Part shown: positions 7,626 through 15,524 of the stretch, in pieces
Position numbering within the stretch: the stretch's first letter is position 1
Layout: the number at the start of each line of letters is the position of its first letter
Assembly: GCA_902800525.1 (NCBI GenBank)
Contig: CADCEV010000006.1
Location: forward strand, 1 to 64,000
Length of the DNA stretch: 64,000 bases
Direction of reading: 5' to 3'
Source: an uncultured Bacteroidales bacterium
GTDB taxonomy: Bacteria; Bacteroidota; Bacteroidia; Bacteroidales; Paludibacteraceae
Made by a program: the position numbers and the translations under genes
Notes under the pieces: model-generated
What the model was told of the DNA's origin: nothing
What the model saw: only the letters and a program-made list of their open reading frames with translations
The model's database searches: none

Positions 7626-9275
7626 ATGGCAACAAAACATTACTTATCATATTTGCAAGAAACAATGTCACGCCGCTGGGACTGCATGGCATTAGCCGAC
7701 CTGGACGGAGTGAACAAATACACCTACGCTGATTTAGCGAGAGAGATCGAGAAACTGCATGTCACATGGCGTGAGTGCGGTATTAAGGAGGGCGACAAAA
7801 TTGCGCTTTGCGGTCGTAACTGCGCCAATTGGGGTCTGTTGTTCTTAGCAGTTGAGAGTTATAAAGCAGTGGTGGTAAGTATTCTGCCGGATTTCACAGC
7901 GGAAGGTATTTATTCGCTGGTGGATCACTCGGAGGCGGTTATACTCTATGTAGGTCCGAATGTAAAGAAGAAGATTGATCCTGCGCAGATGAAGGGGCTG
8001 AAAGCCACCATCTTCATGGATGACATGACGTTAGTAGAGGCAGAGGATTCTTTCCGCAAGGCGTTTGAAGGCGCAGAAGCTGCTTTCAAAAAAGCATTCC
8101 CAAATGGAGTGAGTCTCAAAGATGTGAACTATCCGACCGAAAACCTCGATGAATTGGCAGTAATCAACTACACCTCCGGTTCGACAGGAAACCCCAAAGG
8201 CGTTATGTTAAGCCATCTCAATTTGAGCGGAAACGTGGATTTTGCATCGCATCGTATTCCTCATCGTCCGGGTGATACCGTATTGTCGATGCTGCCTATC
8301 GCGCACATGTTCGGACTGATGTACGAGTTCCTCTATCAGGTATGCGAAGGTGCAGAGACCTATTTCTTAACGCAGGCTCCTACCCCGACCGTGCTGATGA
8401 AGGCATTTGCGCAGGTGAAACCGTTCATGATCCTGACCGTACCTTTGGTAATCGAGAAGATCGTGAAGAAAGGTGTGATGCCGAAGATCAGCAGCCCGAT
8501 GATGCGAATTCTGTGGAAGACCCCGGGTATTAACCGCATCATCCGCAATAAAGTGAAAGAGGGATTAGATAAGACCTTCGGCGGCAGGTTGCGTTACCTC
8601 ATTATCGGTGGTGCAGCCCTCAACGGCGAAGTAGAACAAGTGCTCCACGATATCAACTTCCAATACTGCGTAGGTTACGGTATGACCGAATGCGCACCGC
8701 TCATCAGCTACGAGGATTGGTGGGCATACAAATTCCATAGCTGCGGAAAAGAGATTCCGCAATGCCACGTGCGCATTGACAGCGAGAATCCGTATAAGAA
8801 AGACGGCGAGATCCAAGTGAAGGGTGTGAACGTCATGCAGGGATATTACAAGAACGAGGAGGCGACCAAGGCTGTCTTCACCGAGGACGGATGGATGCGT
8901 ACCGGTGACCTGGGTATTCTCGACAAAGACGGTAACATCTTCATCCACGGACGCTCCAAGAACATGATCCTCGGTCCTTCCGGACAGAATATCTACCCCG
9001 AAGAATTGGAGGACAAACTCAATTCCATGCCTTGCGTAGTAGAGTCCATTGTAGTGGATCGCGATCATAAATTAGTAGCTCTTGTGTTCCCGGACACATC
9101 GGCTGAAGGGAAAAAATTATTAGGAACAAAGACGCTGGCTGAACAGATGGAGGAAAACCGTGTGTTCGTGAACAAAAACCTTCCGAACTACAGTCAGATA
9201 AGCGCTATAGAATTAGTCGCTTCCGAGTTCGAGAAAACTCCTAAGCGGTCTATCAAACGTTACTTGTATAAGTAA
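7626..9275 (+). CDS. Long-chain fatty acid-CoA ligase (AMP-forming)
   Basis: A 549-aa ANL-superfamily enzyme that adenylates a fatty acid and transfers it to CoA. The P-loop INYTSGSTGNPKGVML is near residue 178, YGMTECAP (A5) near 352, GWMRTGDLG (A7) near 423 and GRSKNMILGPSGQNIYPEELED (A8 hinge) near 444. The C-terminal catalytic Lys is in TPKRSIKRYLYK. No signal or membrane segment is seen. It is paralogous to the next gene and separated from it by a terminator and a new promoter, so the two can be controlled separately. Chain-length preference cannot be read. Confidence 0.88.
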   Translation: MATKHYLSYLQETMSRRWDCMALADLDGVNKYTYADLAREIEKLHVTWRECGIKEGDKIALCGRNCANWGLLFLAVESYKAVVVSILPDFTAEGIYSLVDHSEAVILYVGPNVKKKIDPAQMKGLKATIFMDDMTLVEAEDSFRKAFEGAEAAFKKAFPNGVSLKDVNYPTENLDELAVINYTSGSTGNPKGVMLSHLNLSGNVDFASHRIPHRPGDTVLSMLPIAHMFGLMYEFLYQVCEGAETYFLTQAPTPTVLMKAFAQVKPFMILTVPLVIEKIVKKGVMPKISSPMMRILWKTPGINRIIRNKVKEGLDKTFGGRLRYLIIGGAALNGEVEQVLHDINFQYCVGYGMTECAPLISYEDWWAYKFHSCGKEIPQCHVRIDSENPYKKDGEIQVKGVNVMQGYYKNEEATKAVFTEDGWMRTGDLGILDKDGNIFIHGRSKNMILGPSGQNIYPEELEDKLNSMPCVVESIVVDRDHKLVALVFPDTSAEGKKLLGTKTLAEQMEENRVFVNKNLPNYSQISAIELVASEFEKTPKRSIKRYLYK

Positions 9276-9297
9276 CGCATAAGAGAGTAAGTAGATG

Positions 9298-9364
9298 GTG
9301 ATTTCCTCTCTGTAGGAAATCAAAGCTTGCACGTAACTGGGAAGCTACGTGCTTGTTTTTTTTA
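9298..9364 (+). terminator. Terminator after first acyl-CoA ligase
   Basis: Two hairpins: GATTTCCT/AGGAAATC (about 9300-9322), then GCACGTA/TACGTGC (about 9330-9353) followed directly by a run of T. The second is a standard intrinsic terminator. Confidence 0.75.
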
Positions 9365-9373
9365 GTAAAAAAT

Positions 9374-9405
9374 TTGCATATGTCAAAAAAAAGTTGTACC
9401 TTTGC
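9374..9405 (+). promoter_or_regulatory. Promoter of second acyl-CoA ligase
   Basis: TTGCATATGTCAAAAAAAA followed by TACCTTTGC at 9397: TTG to TA is 23 bases, the common spacing in this window. Confidence 0.75.
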
Positions 9406-9457
9406 ACCGCAAATAGTGTCTTAGGACAATTTTAGAAACAAATACAGACAATTTGGT

Positions 9458-11098
9458 ATGCAGAAACATTATTTGAATTACTTGACAGAAGTTGTTTCCC
9501 ATCAATGGAATGACACAGCGTTGACGGATTATGGAGAGGATCATGAATATACATTCGGGGAAATGGCGATAGAGATGCTTCGTTTGCATCTGTTGTTTGA
9601 GAAATTAGGCATCAAGCGTGGTGATAAGATTGCATTAGCGGGTCGCAACTGTGCCAATTGGGCGGTTGCTTATCTCGCGATCGCGGCGTACGAAGGTGTC
9701 TGCGTGTCGATCTTGCAGGATTTTACGGCGGAAGATATCAACCATCTTTTGGATCACTCGGACTGCGAACTGCTGTTTGTAGGTCCGTATGTATGGAAAG
9801 ACCTGCAAAACCAAACGATGCCGGCTAAATTGAAAGCCGCTTTGTCCTTAGCCGATTGGAGCCCGCTTTATACCCAAGAAAGTGTGTCCGTACCGGATAA
9901 GAAGGAGTTGGATGCGCTCTTCAAAGCCCAATATCCGCAAGGCGTGGAGCCGGAGGATATCTCTTTCTCCGCCGACCCCGATGCGCTTAGTCTCATCAAC
10001 TACACCTCCGGCTCTACCGGTTCGCCCAAAGGCGTGATGCTCAACGGACGGTCGCTGAGTAATAACGTGGAGGTAGGTATGAAGATGCTGCCGGTTGATC
10101 CGGGTCAACGGCTTGTATCGATGCTTCCGTTGGCGCATATGTTCGGGCAGATTTGCGAACTACTCTACCCCCTATGTTCGGGTACGCATATCTTCTTCCT
10201 GACAAAATCGCCGACCCCGAGCATTCTGCTCAAAGCCCTCAAAGACGTACAGCCGTACCTGGTGGTAACAGTGCCGTTAGTGATCGAGAAGATATACAAA
10301 AAGAACTTGGACCCGACGCTCAGCAAATGGGCGATCCGTGCGTTCTGGCATGTGCCGGTAGTCGGCGACATAATCAAAGGACGTGTCAAATCGGCGTTGA
10401 AGAGTGCTTTTGGCGGTCATTTGCGGTACTTCATCTGCGGCGGTGCGGCGATGAACCCGGTAGTGGAAAAATGTCTGATGGACATCCATTTCCCCCTTTC
10501 CATCGGCTATGGTATGACCGAATGCGGTCCGCTGATCGGCGGTAACCCGCCTAAGTATTTCAAAGCACGCACAGGAGGTGTGCCGGTGATGAACATGCAG
10601 GTCAAGATAGACGAACCCAACGAAGCCGGTATCGGTGAGATCCTCGTCAAAGGCGAAAACGTCATGCTCGGTTATTACAAGAACCCCGATGCCACCAACG
10701 CCGCATTCACCGAAGACGGCTGGCTTCGTACCGGCGACCTCGGACGACTCGACCGCAAGAAGAATATCTACATCAAAGGTCGCTGCAAGACCATGTTCCT
10801 CGGCGCTTCGGGACAGAACATCTACCCCGAAGAGATCGAAGACAAACTCAATAATCAGGAGGCGGTAGGCGAATCGCTGATCGTGGAGCGCGAGGGCAAA
10901 TTAGTGGCACTCGTCTTCCCCGATGAGACCCTGACCAAACGCATGAGCCGCGACGAGATCATCGCTCTGATGAAAGCGAACCTCGAGAAACTCAATCACC
11001 TCATTCCGTCCTACAGCAAAGTGTCGAATATAGAGGTGCAGGACAAGCCGTTTGAGAAAACCCCGAAACGCTCCATCAAACGTTTCCTTTACAAATAA
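9458..11098 (+). CDS. Long-chain fatty acid-CoA ligase paralogue
   Basis: A 546-aa paralogue of the 7626-9275 product with every ANL motif: INYTSGSTGSPKGVML near residue 180, GYGMTECGP near 353, GWLRTGDLGRLD near 421, KGRCKTMFLGASGQNIYPEE near 441 and TPKRSIKRFLYK at the end. The two share start (HYLNYL/HYLSYL), end and length, so they arose by duplication. Side-chain-pocket regions differ, which suggests different acyl substrates (inference). It is followed after 10 bases by the EamA transporter, probably on one transcript. Confidence 0.87.
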   Translation: MQKHYLNYLTEVVSHQWNDTALTDYGEDHEYTFGEMAIEMLRLHLLFEKLGIKRGDKIALAGRNCANWAVAYLAIAAYEGVCVSILQDFTAEDINHLLDHSDCELLFVGPYVWKDLQNQTMPAKLKAALSLADWSPLYTQESVSVPDKKELDALFKAQYPQGVEPEDISFSADPDALSLINYTSGSTGSPKGVMLNGRSLSNNVEVGMKMLPVDPGQRLVSMLPLAHMFGQICELLYPLCSGTHIFFLTKSPTPSILLKALKDVQPYLVVTVPLVIEKIYKKNLDPTLSKWAIRAFWHVPVVGDIIKGRVKSALKSAFGGHLRYFICGGAAMNPVVEKCLMDIHFPLSIGYGMTECGPLIGGNPPKYFKARTGGVPVMNMQVKIDEPNEAGIGEILVKGENVMLGYYKNPDATNAAFTEDGWLRTGDLGRLDRKKNIYIKGRCKTMFLGASGQNIYPEEIEDKLNNQEAVGESLIVEREGKLVALVFPDETLTKRMSRDEIIALMKANLEKLNHLIPSYSKVSNIEVQDKPFEKTPKRSIKRFLYK

Positions 11099-11108
11099 CC
11101 GATTATAA

Positions 11109-12044
11109 ATGACTTGGGTTATTCTTGCCTTTCTCTCAGCGCTCTGCTTAGGGTTTTACGACGTCAGTAAGAAAGTAGCGCTGCGGGACAACTCGGTGGT
11201 AGATGTGCTGACAGCCAGTGTGCTGGTTTCGTCCGGCATACTGATCGTACCGTTGCTGCTGTCCCGCCTCATGCCGGATGCTTTGTCCGGCAGTTTGCTG
11301 TATGTGCCGCCTATGGATTTAGAGGGACATCTGCTGACGATTCTCAAATCGGCGATCGTGCTCAGCTCGTGGATATGCGCATATGTGGCGCTCAAACATC
11401 TGCCGATTTCCATTGTCAGCCCTTGGCAAGCCACACGCCCCATGTGGACGCTGATCGGCGCACTGCTCATCTTCGGCGAACGGCTCAACAGCTGGCAATG
11501 GGCAGGCGTCATACTCGCGATTGGAAGCATCTTTGTTTTCTCGTTCTTTAACCGTCCTGCCGGCCTGTCGCCCAAAAAAAGGCTGAGAGGTCTGGCGCAG
11601 CAACCCGAAGCGAAGTACTACATCGCTTTGGCGTTAGCGATCGTCATTGGCGCGTGCTCGGGCTTGTACGACAAATACATCATGCGCCTCTACGACCACA
11701 ACGCCGTGCAGGTCTATTACACGCTCTATCAGGCGGCGATGATGCTCGTTTTCTGTTATATTCACCATAAACGGCATCCTTCGGAAAGGGGATTTCATAT
11801 CACCAACATCTGGCCGGTTGCCCTCATCTCGGTCTTTCTCGTGCTCAGCGACAATGTATATATGCTCGCGCTGCAAGACCCCTCCTCCATGATCGCCGTG
11901 GTTTCAACGATCCGACGCGGAGGAACGGTCATCGGCTTTGGCTACGGACTGCTTTTCCTCAAAGAGAAAGATCCCGTCAAAAAGATCCTATGCATGATCG
12001 GAATTATCGCCGGTTTGATCTGTCTGGCGATGGGCAGCATGTAA
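11109..12044 (+). CDS. EamA/DMT-family transporter
   Basis: A 311-aa inner-membrane protein with about ten hydrophobic segments arranged as two EamA repeats. The first repeat ends with WTLIGALLIFGERLNSWQWAG near residue 115-140 and the second with GTVIGFGYGLLFLKEKDPVKK near 275-298, both typical EamA helix pairs. Substrates in the family are metabolites, amino acids or lipids and cannot be read from sequence. The tight spacing after the acyl-CoA ligase hints at a lipid-related export role but may be chance. Confidence 0.83.
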   Translation: MTWVILAFLSALCLGFYDVSKKVALRDNSVVDVLTASVLVSSGILIVPLLLSRLMPDALSGSLLYVPPMDLEGHLLTILKSAIVLSSWICAYVALKHLPISIVSPWQATRPMWTLIGALLIFGERLNSWQWAGVILAIGSIFVFSFFNRPAGLSPKKRLRGLAQQPEAKYYIALALAIVIGACSGLYDKYIMRLYDHNAVQVYYTLYQAAMMLVFCYIHHKRHPSERGFHITNIWPVALISVFLVLSDNVYMLALQDPSSMIAVVSTIRRGGTVIGFGYGLLFLKEKDPVKKILCMIGIIAGLICLAMGSM

Positions 12045-12068
12045 TCCCTATTTGTGGGGATTTTGCCT
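12043..12068 (+). terminator. Terminator after EamA gene
   Basis: The stem AATCCCTA/TGGGGATT (one G-T pair, 4-base loop) overlaps the stop codon and is followed by TTTTGCC. Confidence 0.6.
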
Positions 12069-12075
12069 CCCGGTG

Positions 12076-12107
12076 TTGCTCATATCAGATTTTTTTTGTA
12101 ACTTTGC
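12076..12107 (+). promoter_or_regulatory. Promoter of hemerythrin/LuxR regulator
   Basis: TTG at 12076 and TAACTTTGC at 12099, again 23 bases apart. Confidence 0.65.
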
Positions 12108-12132
12108 GCCAAATTTGCAAATTCACACAAAA

Positions 12133-13005
12133 ATGTACAAGTCAACGGACAAGGTTTGTGACCTGATGTCACATGAAGAGGATGCGATCCAGATCATCAG
12201 CCGGTTTGGATTAGAAATGGGTGTAGGAGACCAGACCATCGAGCAGGTCTGCAAGTCACATGACGTCCATACACCTACTTTTTTGGCGATTGTCAATTAC
12301 AAGGTTTTTCATCATCAGGCAACGATCGAGGAGATCAACATCGATACTTTGCAGCGTTATCTGAAAAACGCGCATACCTATTTTCTGGACTTCCGTTTGC
12401 CGCGCCTCCGGCGTGATCTCATCGAGGCGATTATTCCTGCCGACCCCACGACCAAGATACCGGGGCTTATTCTGCGATGCTACGACGAGTTTGTGGATGA
12501 GATCCGCACGCATATCGAGCATGAGAACAAAGGCTTATACGACGAACACGAGCATGACGACCAGCGTATCACCGACAAACTGACGGAGATCAAGAACCTC
12601 ATTATCAAGTATTATCCCACCAAGCCGACCTCTACCGAAGGAACGGTCACTTACACGCTCATCAGCGTCATGAGCGAGTTATGGCATACCGAGCAGGATT
12701 TTGCGGATCATTGCGCCATCGAGGATGATATACTCCGTCCGGCTCTGACGCATGCCCCGCAACATATCCATCGCCGCCACCAGATGCCTGAGACCGAGGA
12801 ACTGAGCGAACGGGAGAAAGATGTGCTCGTACAGGTAGTGCGCGGTTTGAGCAACAAAGAGATCGCCGACGTGCTCTGCATCTCCACACACACCGTCATT
12901 TCACACCGCAAAAATATAGCCCGCAAATTGAATATTCATTCAACTGCGGGCCTTACCATTTATGCGATCGTCAACAAACTCGTTGACCTCAACAGCCTGG
13001 AATAA
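12133..13005 (+). CDS. Hemerythrin-like domain fused to LuxR-type HTH regulator
   Basis: A 290-aa three-part protein. Residues about 1-60 resemble the ScdA/RIC N-terminal domain (ISRFGLEMGVGDQTIEQVCK, then TFLAIVNY). Residues about 75-205 look like a hemerythrin-type four-helix bundle with spaced His/Glu (HTYFLDFRLPRLR, HIEHENKGLYDEHE, ELWHTEQDFADHCAIEDD). Residues about 220-285 are a GerE/LuxR DNA-binding domain (LSEREKDVLVQVVRGLSNKEIADVLCISTHTVISHRKN). Iron-centre repair proteins with the first two domains respond to nitric oxide or oxygen; tying such a di-iron sensor to LuxR gives a plausible redox regulator (inference). ATG 12133 follows the promoter; upstream in-frame codons are leader. 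Its stop abuts that of hppA, with no spacer. Confidence 0.75.
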   Translation: MYKSTDKVCDLMSHEEDAIQIISRFGLEMGVGDQTIEQVCKSHDVHTPTFLAIVNYKVFHHQATIEEINIDTLQRYLKNAHTYFLDFRLPRLRRDLIEAIIPADPTTKIPGLILRCYDEFVDEIRTHIEHENKGLYDEHEHDDQRITDKLTEIKNLIIKYYPTKPTSTEGTVTYTLISVMSELWHTEQDFADHCAIEDDILRPALTHAPQHIHRRHQMPETEELSEREKDVLVQVVRGLSNKEIADVLCISTHTVISHRKNIARKLNIHSTAGLTIYAIVNKLVDLNSLE

Positions 13006-15219
13006 TTACAACAGGTGACACGTTACCGTTAAGCCTGCCATTACGATCGAGACCATGGACATCAGTTTGATGAGGATGTTCAGGCTCGGTCCTGCCGTGT
13101 CTTTGAACGGATCACCAACGGTGTCGCCTACCACGGTGGCTTTATGGCAGTCACTGCCCTTGCCGCCGAAATGACCTTCCTCCACGTATTTCTTCGCGTT
13201 ATCCCATGCTCCACCGGCGTTCGCCATGAAGACGGCTAACACAAAGCCCGTAGCCAGACCGCCGATGAGCAAGCCTAACACGCCTGCTACACCGAGTACC
13301 AAACCCGTTATGATCGGCACGATAATAGCTAAGATCGAGGGCAGCAACATCTCGTGCTGCGCACCTTTGGTCGAGATCTCCACGCAACGTGCGTAGTCGG
13401 GATCCGCCTTGCCTTCCAGGATTCCTTTGATCGTCCGGAACTGACGGCGCACTTCCTCTACCATATGCTGTGCCGCACGGCCTACTGCGTTCATCGTCAA
13501 GCCGCAGAAAAGGAACGCCATCATCGAGCCGATGAAGATACCCACCAACACCACGGGATTCATCAAGTTCACATTATACGCATCCATGAAATCTACCAAG
13601 GTGGCTTTCGCAGCCTCTACTCCGTTCGGAAGTGCTTCGCCGGTACGGATGAGGGCGATCTTGATCTCCTCAACGTACGAAGCCAAGAGTGCCAAAGCCG
13701 TCAGCGCCGCCGAGCCGATAGCGAATCCTTTTCCGGTAGCGGCGGTGGTGTTGCCAAGGGCATCCAAGGCGTCTGTACGTTGGCGCACCTCTGCCGGCAG
13801 ACCCGACATCTCCGCATTACCACCGGCGTTATCCGCGATAGGACCATACGCATCCGTCGCCAACGTGATACCGAGCGTGGAGAGCATACCCACCGCCGCG
13901 ATACCGATGCCATAGAGACCCATCGAGAGGTTAGCCGCGCTGAACTCCACATGGAAGCCGTTCGCGCAGAGGTAAGCCAGAATGATCGCTACACCTACCG
14001 TCAGGACAGGAATAGCAGTACTCAGCATTCCTAAACCCAGACCGCTGATAATCACCGTTGCAGGACCCGTCTGCGAACTCTCGCTCACTTTCTGGGTCGG
14101 CTTATAACTCTGTGAGGTGTAATATTCCGTAGCTTGACCGATGATGATACCGGCGATCAGACCCACCACCACCGACAGCGACACATGCCACCACAGGTTC
14201 GTATCGGTGCCGAAAAGCCACGCAAAAATGCCGAACGTCACTAACGCGATGAGGCATGCCGCGGTATTCGTTCCTATAGCCAACGCACGGAGCAGCTCTT
14301 TCATGCCCGCGTTCTCTTTCGTCTTCACCAAGTAAATACCGATAATACTCAGCAGCACGCCGCAAGCTGCAATGAGAGAGGGCGCAACTACCGCCTTCAA
14401 CTGCATGCCTTCCACCGCCGAAGTAGCGAACGCCGAAGCGCCTAACGCCATCGTCGCCAGGATCGAACCGGCATAACTCTCATACAGGTCGGCTCCCATA
14501 CCGGCTACATCGCCCACGTTATCACCCACATTATCCGCGATGGTGGCAGGGTTTCGGGGATCATCCTCCGGGATGTTATACTCCGTCTTGCCGACCAAGT
14601 CAGCACCTACATCCGCCGCCTTCGTGTAAATACCGCCGCCTACACGCGCAAAGAGCGCCTGCGTCGAGGCTCCCATACCGAAGGTCAGCATCGTGGTGGT
14701 AATAGTAATAAGGTCTGCGTCCGCGCCCACGAGCGCGAGAAGACCCGTCTTTTGCAGTACCAAAAACCAGCCTGACACGTCCAGCAACGCCAGACCCACT
14801 ACCGTCAGACCCATCACAGCACCGCTGCGGAACGCTACCTGCAGACCCGCATTCAGGCTCTGACGAGCGGCGTTTGCCGTACGGGAAGACGCATAAGTGG
14901 CGGTCTTCATGCCGAAAAATCCCGCCAGACCCGAGAAGAAACCTCCGGTCAGGAACGCGAACCACACTATGCCGTTCTGGAGCTTGAAATAAGCCATCAC
15001 GGCAAAGATAACCGCTAACACGACGAATACGATCGTCACCACTTTGTACTGTTGTTTGAGATAAGCCAGCGCACCCTTACGAACGTGCGAGGCAATGGTC
15101 TTCATCAACTCGGTGCCTTCATCCTTACCTAACATCCAGCGGTAGAAATAATACGCAAAACCGAGTGCCAAGACCGATGCCGCCAGAACGACGTACATCA
15201 ATGTTGTTACATCTGTCAT
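13006..15219 (-). CDS. hppA: Membrane ion-pumping pyrophosphatase
   Basis: A 737-aa polytopic enzyme with about 16 hydrophobic segments that couples PPi hydrolysis to H+ or Na+ export. The substrate site is intact: [20 protein letters not shown] near residue 218, [20 protein letters not shown] near 460 and [17 protein letters not shown] near 705. [20 protein letters not shown] near 493 has Ala, as in K+-dependent members, where K+-independent ones have Lys. Whether it moves H+ or Na+ was not determined. It diverges from ppdK, so PPi made or used by PPDK is linked to membrane energy. Two antisense frames over it are shadows. Confidence 0.95.
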   Translation of the reverse strand: MTDVTTLMYVVLAASVLALGFAYYFYRWMLGKDEGTELMKTIASHVRKGALAYLKQQYKVVTIVFVVLAVIFAVMAYFKLQNGIVWFAFLTGGFFSGLAGFFGMKTATYASSRTANAARQSLNAGLQVAFRSGAVMGLTVVGLALLDVSGWFLVLQKTGLLALVGADADLITITTTMLTFGMGASTQALFARVGGGIYTKAADVGADLVGKTEYNIPEDDPRNPATIADNVGDNVGDVAGMGADLYESYAGSILATMALGASAFATSAVEGMQLKAVVAPSLIAACGVLLSIIGIYLVKTKENAGMKELLRALAIGTNTAACLIALVTFGIFAWLFGTDTNLWWHVSLSVVVGLIAGIIIGQATEYYTSQSYKPTQKVSESSQTGPATVIISGLGLGMLSTAIPVLTVGVAIILAYLCANGFHVEFSAANLSMGLYGIGIAAVGMLSTLGITLATDAYGPIADNAGGNAEMSGLPAEVRQRTDALDALGNTTAATGKGFAIGSAALTALALLASYVEEIKIALIRTGEALPNGVEAAKATLVDFMDAYNVNLMNPVVLVGIFIGSMMAFLFCGLTMNAVGRAAQHMVEEVRRQFRTIKGILEGKADPDYARCVEISTKGAQHEMLLPSILAIIVPIITGLVLGVAGVLGLLIGGLATGFVLAVFMANAGGAWDNAKKYVEEGHFGGKGSDCHKATVVGDTVGDPFKDTAGPSLNILIKLMSMVSIVMAGLTVTCHLL

Positions 15220-15259
15220 AAATTTAGTGTTTTTTAAGTATTAGTTTCAATTGCGGGTG

Positions 15260-15290
15260 CAAAATTACAAAAAATTTATTATATGTGCAA
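15260..15290 (-). promoter_or_regulatory. hppA promoter (leftward)
   Basis: Read on the minus strand: TTGCACATATAA-type -33 region, then TAATTTTGC at 15267-15259. It is back to back with the ppdK promoter; both initially transcribed regions begin TTTGCACCCG. Confidence 0.7.
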
Positions 15291-15296
15291 ATTTAT

Positions 15297-15328
15297 TTGC
15301 ATATTTCAAAAAAAATTTGTAACTTTGC
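15297..15328 (+). promoter_or_regulatory. ppdK promoter
   Basis: TTGCATATTTCAAAAAAAA with TAACTTTGC at 15320, 23 bases from TTG to TA. Confidence 0.75.
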
Positions 15329-15524
15329 ACCCGAATTTTGTGGCAAGAATGTGCACAAACAGCATTTTTAACACTTTTGTAAGTATTAAGTACTGGTTTT
15401 GTACTGGTTTTGTACTGGTTTTATGCTGTTCAGAATTTGCTGCGAGATACCTTACACATACCGTGATTTTGGGAAACAACATGAAAAATGTCTAATATAA
15501 ATAACAATTAATATTTATTAACTA
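15329..15524 (+). promoter_or_regulatory. ppdK 5' leader with direct repeats inside an inverted repeat
   Basis: A leader of about 200 nt. AACAGCAT (15358-15365) pairs with ATGCTGTT (15423-15430). Between them are three head-to-tail 11-nt TACTGGTTTTG units (15391-15423). A 48-codon open frame (15349-15495) runs through it but lacks a ribosome site; a regulatory leader is as likely as a peptide. Confidence 0.4.

Noticed and set aside
15349-15495. A 48-codon leader peptide before ppdK
   Set aside because: No ribosome site and its residues come from the 11-nt direct repeats; kept only as part of the leader.
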